From: Nymphaea colorata
Taxonomy: Eukaryota > Streptophyta > Magnoliopsida > Nymphaeales > Nymphaeaceae
Assembly (NCBI RefSeq): GCF_008831285.2
Contig: NC_045147.1
Coordinates: 21,716,981 to 21,780,980, forward strand
Direction of reading: 5' to 3'
DNA: 64,000 bases
Shown here: in pieces, positions 39,149 to 49,864 of the stretch
Layout: the number at the start of each line of letters is the position of its first letter
Numbering within the stretch: position 1 is the stretch's first letter
Translations under genes and position numbers: made by a program
Notes under the pieces: model-generated
Database searches by the model: none
What the model was told of the DNA's origin: nothing
The model's input: only the letters and a program-made list of their open reading frames with translations

Positions 39149-40657
39149 CGAGCCTAACTTTTTGATAGGCAAACTTCATGAGGAAGTTTATGAGATGGGT
39201 TGTTGACTCGTGAGTCTCAGGTCGCCCTTAGTTGGAGTTTCACGAGCAAGGTGACATTTCTCAGGGTTGTTCGAGTCCATGCGTCAGTCTCAAAGTTGGA
39301 TCTGAGCTTAATTTGCGTCAACATTTCTTTGGGGATCGTTATTACTTTCGTTCACTGTTTCGACACCTTTGAGGGATTTTCTTGTGATGAATATTCAGAT
39401 TCGAAACAACAACCTCATATATCAGGAGAAGCCGAGACTGAAAACAGCCCTTGAGATGCTCCGGACCAGCATGAACCTAGAGAAAAGAATGAACGAGGTT
39501 TGATATATACACACACATCTCTCTCTCTCTCTCTCTCCCCCTTTCCCTATATATATACACACAAACACACACACATATGTAACTACCAGATTGTATATCA
39601 TCCTTGTTGAAATCATATGAACCGTCAATTTTAAGGAGATCGAATGGTGGAGATTAAGATACAAAATATATAAACTAAATTACTTTTCAAGAGCCCAAAA
39701 TGCCCTTAAAAGAAGATAAAGGGTTTTGTTTAGAATGCCTTTGGTTGCCTCTGATCTAAAATCCCCATGATTTGAAAACCATAGATTTAAGATCAAGTCT
39801 TCACCCTTTCGATTTTAAATTTGACATTTTCTCAATATAACAAGGTGGAAGTAAAGATCTTTAAGTGTAGATAGTAGGACTGACCTAAGATCCTTAGTTT
39901 CATAAACCATAGATTTTACCATGAATTTTTGTCACATCAGCAAAATCACACCATGTTAGATCCATAGATTTCAAACATCGGGTAATTAAAGACACTCTTA
40001 AGAGAGTTCTTTTGTTTGTTGGTTTCTCTCTCCTTATTTGAAAAGTATCTCAAATTATTGAAAAAACAACTTGATTTTTATGCTTGTAACTTAATCTCCA
40101 CCATCTAAACAACTTAACTTATATATATCCTATGTAATGTTAGTATATTGGCAAATCATTAAAATAACAAAGATTGAAAACGGAAATGCTTTTTCAAAAG
40201 AATTGGAACAAGTTTCCATTGTTTGGCTATAAAATCGTCTTCGTTTGCCCTTCTCTAACAGCGAAACCATGGGCAGGTGAACTTACCCTTCCTTGTGCTA
40301 CATGGGGAGGACGACACGGTCACAGACCCGGGCGTGAGCATAGGCCTGTATGAGACTGCAAGTAGTAGGGACAAGACACTAAAGCTCTATGCAGGAATGT
40401 GGCATGGGCTCACCAGTGGTGAACCAGACAGCAACATTGACATGGTCTTCGCGGACATCGTCGCATGGCTGGAGTCGCACACCATCCTCTACCCAATGCC
40501 TGGGACACCTGCACATGCTGTAGTTAACCAGTCTAGCAACTGGACTGGTCAAAGTGGGTTCAAAAATGGGCGCAGGTCCTCTCGACCGCACCCGCACCAG
40601 CGTGCGAGCATCCTTTGCGGACTAAAGGGCCGATCCGTGCTTAATAAGGACATGTAA
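36605..40657 (+). CDS. Monoacylglycerol lipase / caffeoylshikimate esterase-like alpha/beta hydrolase
   Basis: Serine hydrolase of the plant MAGL family; members cleave monoacylglycerols, and one (CSE) acts on caffeoyl shikimate in lignin synthesis. Eight exons, 36605-36625, 36701-36791, 36875-36907, 37019-37165, 37265-37395, 38523-38660, 39399-39497 and 40277-40657, join in phase to 346 residues. Key parts: oxyanion HG in LVFLCHGYG (about 37-38), nucleophile Ser113 in YGESMGGAVALLL, Asp233 in LVLHGEDDTVTD, His263 in YAGMWHGL, and VLVAPMCKISEEVKPHPVV between. The first intron appears to use a GC donor (GAG|GCATAT), restoring KYQE|EYIRSRRG. An in-frame Met at 36449 would add 52 residues if no earlier intron exists. 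After WLESHT the frame continues some 57 residues with no family counterpart. The exact substrate cannot be told from sequence. Confidence 0.88.
38262..38465. repeat. GAGCTCGA-rich dispersed repeat, copy 2
   Basis: Within the 1.1-kb fifth intron of the MAGL-like gene. It contains GAGTGGAGCTCGATTGATGA, TTGAGCCGAGCTCGACAC, GGGCCGAGTTCGAGCC and ends TGTTCACCCCTATTC. Same vocabulary as 18201-18500. Confidence 0.5.
39089..39143. repeat. (TA)n(GA)n microsatellite
   Basis: TA units to about 39107, then GA units to 39143, in the sixth intron of the MAGL-like gene. A CT run follows in the next intron at about 39518-39540. Confidence 0.9.
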
Positions 40658-42905
40658 GGGTGTAACTGGTCCAATAAGGTAGCAATCTGGACCACTTAAT
40701 GATGTGTGTAGGTGAGTCTATGCCACTATGCGGCAGACATGTTCAGACTGCTTATCTTTCCCTGGAACATGTAGTTTTTATGAGAATCTTTATACTGCTC
40801 ATGGAGATGCTGGTCACGAAAAATAGAAGAATAAAAAACAAAAATACAAACATCCATTTGACGAAGCGCTTTAAGCAGTAAAAAAATGTGAAAACCAATA
40901 AAATGTTAAACTAAGTATTATATATATGACTAAGCGTTTTTAAGCAGTAAAAAAACGTGAAAACTAATAAAATGTGATACTAAGTGTTATATATATATGT
41001 GTGTGTGTGTGTAAACTTTAAACCTAGGCAAAGCTAGGCTCACTAGAAGAACCTGTACCAAAAAAGAAAACCAAACGAATTCAATACTAAGGATTACAAA
41101 ATTAAACATTTCTCAATGGAAAACCTGCAACCATCAATTAACAACAATAAAAGAATTCAAATGCAAACATATTAAAAAACTCATAACATGATAATAAACC
41201 TAACTAAAAGTTAAATTTAATGAAGTTTACAAGTTATATAGCCCAAAACAAAAAAAACTTGCAAGTAAAAAACAACGCTTTTCAATATTAGAAAGGAGGG
41301 AAGATATACCAATAAATAAATCTCCAATAATCTAAAACAAAAGCCTAAAGTAAAAACTAAATATACTGTCTACTTAAAAAATAAAACATAAATCCTCAAT
41401 ATGATCACATTTCATGTTAACATTGTTTGCTGAAAATTTGTTTTATGCTATAATTCTAATGCCATCCAATAAATTTCCATTTCTAATCTCTAAAACTAAA
41501 ACACTACCGTAAAACCTAAAATTACTACCTAATTAGAAAATGACATACAAATCCTCAATATAATCACATTTCAGGTTACCATTTTTTGCCGTGAGTTTGT
41601 TTTATATTGTAATTCTAATATATAAGAAAAAATATAAAAGAAGATAAAATATACATATAAGTTAAAAATTTAGAATAACATAGAATATTTTAAAATATCA
41701 TAACATAAAAATCATAACTGTAATGACACATTCACATACACAAACACCATATACTTTAAATGTAAAATCACATGCAACAATAAAAAAAAATAAAAAACAC
41801 ACACAAACAGAAGAAAAAATGTTTCAAAAAGAAATACTATTTAAAAAAATTAGGTTACCAATAAGAAAAACTAAGACATTAACAGCCCAGGCGATGTTCT
41901 ACAGCCTTCGAAAGGCAGGTTGCCCAAGAAAAAAATAACCTCAGCGATCAGCCAAGCCGGAAAGCCTAAGCAAGCCTAGGCAAAAGTACAGGCAAGCCTT
42001 TGTCGATATGGACTGAAACAAACAAGGCTTAAGCCATCGTCATCGCAACACCAAAGTCATTCTAACACCAGGTAACTTTGTGAGAATAAAGGAAACAAAT
42101 AGTTTCTTGCCCCACTCTCTCTTAATGCACTCAAAGGAACCATGATTTAATACCCTCATGAAAGAGATCAACAGGATCTTCTCTAGTCAAACATACATCA
42201 TCATGAACCAAACTTGGGGTTATTAGGTACACGAGTCATCCTCTTGGAGAGCTGTTCCACATTGAATGGTAAATACCAAGAAATTACATGATCCTCCTAA
42301 TGTCACGCACGTGCTAACCACTATGCAGATTACCTAACAACTCATATTGATGACAATTATTGAAAAAAGGAAACATTAAGTGTTCGACAACTTTTGGCAG
42401 CAGCAAACCAAAATGACTAACAGGCCAGAACATTAGACACAAGCTAGCAATAACACAAGCTACACAACTCATGTAAACAGAGCATGCTGAGATGATAATT
42501 TAGCTTGTAGCTGCAACCCTGCTACTGAGTCTGGGATTTCAGGAACGCCTCCTGGACCCCTGCACCATCAAACCATACACATCTTATGAACTGTTGATAC
42601 AAATAAAACAAAACATCCAAAGTACAACATGTGAAAGGAGCTGTGGATCATACCGACTTCCAAAAAGTGAAAAATAAACATGCTCAAGAATCTAGAAAAA
42701 ATATTCAAACTGAAGGATGATGGAAAATATGGATCAAAATTTTGGAGGAAATGGACTTCTAAACTAATATTTGTGCAATGGAATTTCTATAAGAATCAGG
42801 CGACTTGAAAAGTAACAACCACAACTACTTGTGGTACCAGACTCATCACGCTGCCTGTTTTATTCAGTTGTGGTATCAGACATGCTACTCTGCTTGCTTG
42901 CCTAG
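40658..42905. other. Intergenic, A-rich, no gene seen
   Basis: Two near-identical short segments, GCGNTTTAAGCAGTAAAAAAATGTGAAAAC-like, start near 40865 and 40934, followed by a (GT)n run at about 41000. 41040-41940 is strongly A-rich. CCTAGGC words near 41025 and 41970-41990 resemble the ends of the element at 7163-8351, so this tract may be a further decayed copy. The final stretch to 42905 probably includes the HIGD 3' UTR. Confidence 0.4.
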
Positions 42906-45900
42906 TTAGTCCTTGTGTGCAGGGGCATCAAACCGACTGAACTGCCTTGCATATTTGTCTGCCTTTGCTCCAGTCTTGTGATCATAGTATTCCACAACTG
43001 CAGCTCCCGCCAATGCAGCCAGTGTCAAGAATTGAGCATGCAGCCTGAGAAAACACAAAAAGAGATACTGAAGCTAAGCCGATGTGAAGCTTCTATGCTT
43101 TGATTAGTAAAATGAAAACCATGTCAAAGTGGAATTTTCTTTCATCTAACATGAACAAGGACCACAAATTTCTGACGGAGGCAACATTGTGTCCCTGAAG
43201 GTATCACGTAACTTAAGATGCTCTCTTTTAGGTGGAATCTTGAAATGGAAAGTAGGTGTTCCTAAAACTCACGTATCATTATCATGGGGAGCATGCCTTT
43301 GAGAATGTCAAATTTATTTAGGAATTTATTCTAATAAGAACATCATGATTGATGCAACTAAATCAGTTTGAGGAATCAATTATAAATAACATGCCTATTA
43401 TATTATTTATTTTGACTTCTAGCAAAAGCGAACACAGAAATATTCAAACCTTTCTTATCATTATAAAAGCATGCATGCTTATCTTGCTCTCTTATATAAT
43501 ATCCATAGCAATATGATCTTAAATCTGAAAGTAAGCAACATTATCTACCAAAAAAGTAATAAGTACGTATCAAGTAATAATTAATCAATCCATATCATAT
43601 TGTCCTCATTTTCCCTATCCAAGATTGGTCTGAGCCCCTGGTTTCTCTAGGATAGGATGCAAAATCAAACTTGACCTGATGTGAGCCAAGTTCACATTCC
43701 ATAAATTTTTGAAGTCCAAGTTGTAGCTATGAGCTGAAAAAACATCCAGGTAAAACGCAAACAAGCTTTCCATATGCACGTGTCAACTCTTATTCTTGTA
43801 TCGCCCAGTGGGGCATATGGAGAAGGTTCCAGTGTGCAACATCACGCTTTTCTATTGTCACTTGTGAGAATATCAATAAATTGCTAACACAACTTGTTCT
43901 CAGGCATATGATTCGTACAACTGTGTTATTCATTCTGAAAAATAAGTAAATGTCATTTACTGGTGAAGCAACAAAAGGCGTCATCAAGTATTAAAAAATA
44001 ACTCATGTGGTGCATCCTCATTTTCCCTGCCTAAGATTGATCTAAGACTCTATTTCCCTAGTATAGGGTGCAATTCAAGTTTACCTGGATGCGAACCAGT
44101 TCAGGTTCTGTAACTGTAAGTACTTAATGTACAAGTCATAGTTACAAATATTGTCTCGGAATTTAAACAACAAAGTTTTTATCGGGTATAATACGGCAGA
44201 CTTATTTTTCTTGGGAAAAAAATGGGAAAAACATGGCAATTTTTTTTAAAAATAAAAAAAATAATGAGAAGCTAATAAGACAACATCAAAAAATAACTAG
44301 AGAGGCAACAAATAAAAATTAGAATATGGAAACAAGTAAGCTTATGTATTCATAAAAACAGATGCAATCGCTATCAACACAATATCTCCTTAAACATCAA
44401 TCAACAAAATTTGTCATCCAAAAAACCTGCTACCTGCTTTTAGCAGAGTACATGAAACATCCATTACCCAACTCCTAAAATTGACGCCCGTTAAAAGTTA
44501 AAAACTAAAACATGTTCAATATATTCAACTTATCCAATACCTACATCTAAAACAAAACATATTAAAAATTTGAAAGAAAAATACAAAAAAGCACAAAAAT
44601 ACACGTCTATTACCTATCTGATTTAAAATCAAACATTTTTAGGCAGTGGCATCATGTGTAATATTAGAAAATATAATGGCAAAAGAGGAACAATGCTTAA
44701 AAAAAAAGTCGACTTCTTTTCAGTTTAAAACTTGAATCAATTTACAGAAACAACCATTATTTCTCTTTGTGGAGGAGAACTTCTTTTGGGTTTTTACATC
44801 TGAGGAAAACTGAAAAATCGACAAACTTTGGAGAATTTTGCTGGAGGTATTCTGCATTCAGCCAAAGACCGATGCTGGGAAGCTGACTGCAGGGAAGTGT
44901 CCAATGAGGTAGGTAGCAGAAAGTAGCATTTCTATTGTTTTTTTTCAAACGATTTTCTGTGACTAGAAGGTTCACATAGAAACACAGTAAAAAAAAATTG
45001 CAAAAAACACACTTTTCTGTGTCATTTTTATTTTTGACATCCTTATGGAAAAGAGGCACCTTTTTCGCATCTTGTTCGAATGATTTTTTTACCCTCATTT
45101 TTAATGCTTTTTTGTAATAGCATTTTTGTCACTATGGTTCAAGTTACACTTTAACCTAAAAGGACAGACAGGTAAATTACATCCAAGGTTTTCATATCAC
45201 CTGCTCTTCTTATAGGAGCACAGCAGGACCAACTGAGAAAAAATTAGTGTATAACTTCATGCCAAAGTTTCAACTTTTTTCGTTACTTATCTGTGGGTAT
45301 ATTGATAAATACTGTTTTTCATTTAAGCAGCTAGTACCAGATATCTTTCTTAAACTACACGTTTTGTAAAGCATCAAGTTTGTACTCTGTAGTAACAAAT
45401 TCAAGAAAACGCATATTATATTATATTATAAGTTGATTAGCTATATTATTGACAAATACTAGAAAAATAATAAACATATCCAATAAGATCTTAGACGAAT
45501 TAGCAGTAATTGTAAATGATTTCTTGACTATTAAATGGTTATTTCTTGTAACATTCATGTTTCTTGCTTCTGCTTTTGCAGTGCTTCTGTATTATGCATT
45601 CTGCTTCAGCAGCATTATAAATTATAATGAACTGTCACCTTTGGAGAGTATAAGTTCAAATTACGAGCTTAATTAGTAAAGATATAGATGTGAGACAAAT
45701 AAAGTTCACTAAAAGAGGGACATGCCCTTGAGCTCCTAACCTCCTAACCATAAAGGGCTTAAGGGGCCTGTTTGGCATGAGAACCTTGTGTGAGTGTTCT
45801 ATCATTTTACCCCGAATATTGAGGTAGATTCATGAACCACTCGAACAAGTGTTACATGAATTTGGCCTACTATTTTGAGGCAGATTCATGAAACACTCAG

Positions 45901-46957
45901 GCTATGTTCCCCATACCAAACGGCCCATACAGAAACCTTTGGTGTCTGACAAAACCGATCAGTTTTCTTGAGCCACTATATAGCTTCTTAATTTTATAAC
46001 AACCCAGCCGATAACACATTTGAACTGAAGAGGCAGCTTACAACATAACCCCGCACAAGCTAGATCAACTCTCTAGCAATTGCAGGAAGCCAATAACACT
46101 TGCTAACTATGTGAAAATGAAACAGGTCCACCACTGACATCAAGTGCCACTAAAATTTTTTGTTTTGAGTTTTAAGGGTTAAACCAAGGAAACACAGCAT
46201 TTAGACCATGACAATCACCGACTTCTCACATCAATCGTCTCATTCCTGCCAACAACTTCTAGTACTAAGACAATATGCACATATCACTGCCCCATCTGAA
46301 ACAACATACGTCAAGCACTAGAACACCAAAAAGATTCAAACCACATAATGAAACGCCAAATGAAAAAAAAAAAAAATTAATACGATCTCGACGTGCTATA
46401 AGAAACAGCTCATATCGGATCGCCAGAACCTATTATTTCGCCTTATTTTCTTGCTGAGAGATAGTGAGGTTCTGTGGTTCTCGGTTACTATAAGTTGTTG
46501 ATAGGAAAAAGGAGAGTGGAAAACATTAAGAAAAAGTACAAAAAGATCCAGAAAAGTAGATCTACGGGAGAGAAGTAATTAGTCACACGAAAGAAAATAT
46601 TCAGCAAATCGCATCCCACGTAACCAAACCATTCGAAATCAGAAAACAAATAAGATAAATGATGGGAGCAATACCTAGCGTGGATGATCTTAACGCTAGT
46701 TTTCATGTTGGGTTGAGACCAGTTGTAGGCGACTGATCCCGCAAGTCCGCTCAACCAAAGAGTTCCTAGAATCCCAAAATAGAGCGCACCGGAAAATAAA
46801 GCCCCAAAAATGATAAGAAAAACAAGCAAGAAAGCACCGAAATCGTGCTTGCATAGATTAAAAAATAAGAAGATGGATGATTACCAACGGTTCGCAGCTT
46901 GTGTTCGACGACCCATTTCCTCATAGACTCAATCGAGCTCGTGCCTTCCTCCGCCAT
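42906..46957 (-). CDS. HIG1-domain (hypoxia-induced) mitochondrial protein
   Basis: Small inner-mitochondrial-membrane protein of the HIG1 family, linked in other organisms to respiratory supercomplex assembly. Three minus-strand exons, 46885-46957, 46675-46765 and 42906-43044, give 100 residues in phase. MAEEGTSSIESMRKWVVEH, LRTVGTLWLSGLAGSVAYNW, KTSVKIIHARLHAQFLTLAA and LAGAAVVEYYDHKTG are family signatures, with two hydrophobic helices near residues 25-42 and 60-75. Length equals that of the plant relatives. The second intron is 3.6 kb and holds repeats, while the first is about 120 bp. The start at 46957 matches the family; the frame is open further upstream in the leader but without similarity. 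Confidence 0.92.
45764..45926. repeat. Small MITE with GGGCC(T)GTTTGG ends
   Basis: About 160 bp in the large HIGD intron. Left end GGGCCTGTTTGGCATGAGAAC; right end, read on the other strand, GGGCCGTTTGGTATGGGGAAC. Inside, TTTTGAGGCAGATTCATGAAAC and AATATTGAGGTAGATTCATGAACC are an internal direct repeat. No coding capacity. Confidence 0.6.
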
Positions 46958-47169
46958 CGTTGTGGCAAGCAGAGACAATTCCCCGATGGCGAGAGGAGTT
47001 CTGAACAGGAAGGAGGAGACGGGGAGAACTTGCCTAATATCGAACCTTTTATACATAAGCGTCTAACTTTTGCTGGTATTAGGAAAAAAAAACAGCATCG
47101 CTTTTTGGACCTAGGCGCTTGAGTCAATTATTGTGTCAATAAGTTTTACAAATGACCGCTCTTGTCAAA

Positions 47170-47325
47170 ATAGCTGAACGAAACCATCAATTTTCTTGCA
47201 TCTCTTTATTATTTTACACTTTATTTGTATAAAATATACGTTTTTCATTTTGATTTGAAGAGGGCGATTGGGGTGATATACTTCGTAAGAAAGTCATAAC
47301 AAACTCACATTTATTTCACTTCCCC
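47170..47325. repeat. Dispersed repeat, left copy
   Basis: Shares a run of words in the same order with 53500-53665: ACCATCAATTTTCTTG / ACCACCAATTTCTTG, TTATTATTTTACACT / TTATTATTTTGCACT, ATTTTGATTT, AGAGGGCGA / GGAGGGCGA, GGGTGATATACTTC / GGGTGATGTGCTC, GTCATAA, and ACTTCCC. The two copies are in the same orientation and about 6.3 kb apart. Divergent, non-coding. Confidence 0.5.
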
Positions 47326-47959
47326 ATTGGTTTAATGCATTTTGTGCCTTTTATGATAATGTATGCGACGTTATGTTGTTATAAATACACAGCCGATTTT
47401 ATTTATTTTTTACTTATTTTCATGTTTTTTGGTCATTTCATATCTTTTTGCATTTCACATATACATTTTTTCGCTTATATGATAGTTCTATATACATTTA
47501 TGGCTTTCAACTTTCTAGTGTTTCGTAAGGTCCAAGTGCTTGTTTCCCATTCCATTCCATGTGTTGCTTCTTGTATTTATTTCGTATATTGATAATGTAC
47601 GTGCTATTCTTCTTATTAGGGAAAATATTGGGCGTGGACAAAAGATATCAACTTGGTTGATTGAGTGCAACAGAAAACACCAATACAACGAAAAACATGT
47701 GGGGCGGGTAAAATGGATAAACGGAAAATTTGAACCGAGGGGAACCGACCCGGTCGACGACCAGGGAGAGTCAAACGACACGGTTTCTTGCAAAAACTGA
47801 CCGAGACGAACCGGCATTCTGGCCGTAGTTGGCGGGAAAAACATATCACTTCCTTTTCCTGACAGTTACGCTCCACTTCATGCTCACCGTTGCGCGCCAA
47901 CTTCATTCTCGCAGTTGCAGCGGTCGCTGCAGAGGAGAGGGAGCGAAAGGTAGGAGGCT

Positions 47960-49864
47960 GGCGAGCCCTAACACTCTGGTTTTCTTTGAATGCCTTGGCG
48001 GTCATCCTGATGGTGGCAGTGGCAGACCACGTCGTCGTCCTGAACGAGGGCAATTTCGAGTAGGAGGTAGGCAAAGGAAGAGGCGCGCTTGTGGAGTTCT
48101 ACGCCCCCTGGTACGATCATGCCCGTCTTGCTCTATGACTGAACTCCTCTGTTTCTTGACTTCATCAGTCGGTGTTAGGGTTTGATGCGTCTCGTTGCCC
48201 CCTGGTACGATCATGCCTCTCTTGCTGTATGATTGAACTCCTCTGTTTCTTGACTTCATAAGTCGGAGTTAGGGTTTGATACGTCTCGTTGTGGCCCGGT
48301 CATCTTTATGATCCACTGAAAACTGAGATCGTGCTGTGCTTGTAGTGCATTGATGGTCTTGTGATTGATCTTTGTTGTGAATTGTGATCCGGAACTCGGG
48401 GGCTTTGTTTCAGGCTGGTATAGTGTTCTGATTTTCACAACCAGAAGCCCGCGTAGTTGATCTGGATCTGGTTTTCCCTGGGGTTTTGTTGTCATGGCAA
48501 AATAGCAATGTCTGATGGATGTTGTGGATCGAGAGTCATGTATTTGAAATGGACTATTTGAGACACCGAGATTTGCACGGTGAACCTTTGTATTTGTGGT
48601 GAATTATAAGCGAGGCATTACGGCTGACTATCACGGAGACGGCTGAGAACCATATTCTTGCTCGGTAAATTTATTAATTGCACAAAATTAGAAAGATCTA
48701 GTTCGGTATTATAATTTCTGGTTTTTCTGTTTACTCATGTCTTGGAGAACAAGCACGTATCGGTCGGCAGAAGTGGTAAGCTTAGGTGTTGCTTTGCTTA
48801 TTCGTTTTGCATGTTTTTCTTGTTATTCATGTCCCTGAAAGCAAGGAAAGGACACCTGCAAAACTTGATACTCTAGGTTTCCTTTTGCTAGTTTAGTTCT
48901 ATTTGACTTCTTCTTTCAAGTGGTTATCTGGAATCCTGGATGCTGGATTTTGATAGCGCGTGGGAATTCTTTCATATCCGAAGATTTCTTGTCTTTCATC
49001 GCTGATGTCTTTATTTGTTTCTTAGAAATATTTCTCAAGCTTTAAAGTTGTAGTTCCTCAATCATAGCTTTGAAGGTGCTTTGTTAGAGAAGTTAGTTAT
49101 TTTCTTCAATTTTTTTTTTCAGGTGTCGACATTGTAAAAAGCTTCCTCCAGAATATGAGAAACTTGGAGCAACCTTTAAGAAAACAAAATCCATTTTAAT
49201 TGGAAAGGTAAAACACTCTCTCTTTTTAAACATGCATGCCATCCACTCGAATCTCAGAAGAACACGGACGAGGTTTAACTGGTCTTACTGTCAAAATTAG
49301 GAGGTTGACAAGACTTTGCTAGTGCTGACAAAGAAAATGAAGAAAACATCCTGTATGTTGACAATTATGTATATGAGTGATTCAACTAATAAAGTTTGCG
49401 TTTATGAAACAGCATGATTTTGAATAATAAATTTTCTCTATGTTTAAATGATATTAACAAGATGAAAAATGGCTGAGTGTTGCAACAAAATATATGTAAA
49501 GTTTAATATTTTTGACATGTTCATTCCTTTTATGCTGTGCGCTTAAGAAGCACTACTTATTTCACTGACTCAGTATTTTTAATAGGTGGACTGTGATGTG
49601 CATAAGTGCCTGTGTAGCAAATATGGGTTTGCAGGATGTCCTACAATTAAGTGGTTTCCTCATGGTTCCTTAGATCGAAAAAAAGTAGGTTCCGTATTGT
49701 TATTAACTTAAAATAGATGGTGGAGACGAAAACATATTTCTCATTTTTCTTTTCGAAACTGTGTTCATTTTTATTATAAATTTTTACATCATGCTTAATC
49801 ATATCCAGCTATGAGGGTGCCTGGACTGCAGAAGCCCTTGTTGAGTTTGTAAACACTAAAGGAG
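47960..49864 (+). pseudogene. Truncated PDIL2-1-type protein disulfide isomerase pseudogene
   Basis: Remnant of an endoplasmic-reticulum thioredoxin-fold oxidoreductase. Exon 1 reads a hydrophobic signal-like stretch (LTLWFSLNALAVILMVAVAD), then HVVVLNEGNFE, a TAG stop at 48061-48063, then EVGKGRGALVEFYAPW ending at 48110. Exon 2 (49123-49207) gives [20 protein letters not shown], so the active site is CRHC where the family has CGHC. Exon 3 (49586-49684) gives [20 protein letters not shown] and IKWFPHGSL. Exon 4 (49809-49864) gives YEGAWTAEALVEFVNTKG but is one base out of phase at its acceptor. There is no in-frame Met at the start. The second thioredoxin domain and the C-terminal helical domain of PDIL2-1 are absent from the next 4 kb. 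Splice sites are largely kept, so this is a decayed duplicated gene and not a retrocopy. Confidence 0.85.
48103..48290. repeat. 94-bp tandem duplication spanning the exon 1 donor of the PDIL pseudogene
   Basis: Units at 48103-48196 and 48197-48290 share GCCCCCTGGTACGATCATGCC, GAACTCCTCTGTTTCTTGAC, TTCAT-AGTCGG and GTTAGGGTTTGAT-CGTCTCGTTG with about ten differences. Each unit carries the end of exon 1 and a CTG|GTACG donor, so the pseudogene has two candidate 5' splice sites. Confidence 0.85.

Noticed and set aside
47829-47840. E2F-like TTGGCGGGAAAA upstream of the PDIL pseudogene
   Set aside because: A single site with no cell-cycle gene attached; PDI genes are not typical E2F targets.
47829-48185. 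118-codon plus-strand frame starting MAGKTYHFLFL
   Set aside because: Tempting as a secreted peptide, but it reads the PDIL exon in the wrong frame; the other frame gives clear PDI similarity.
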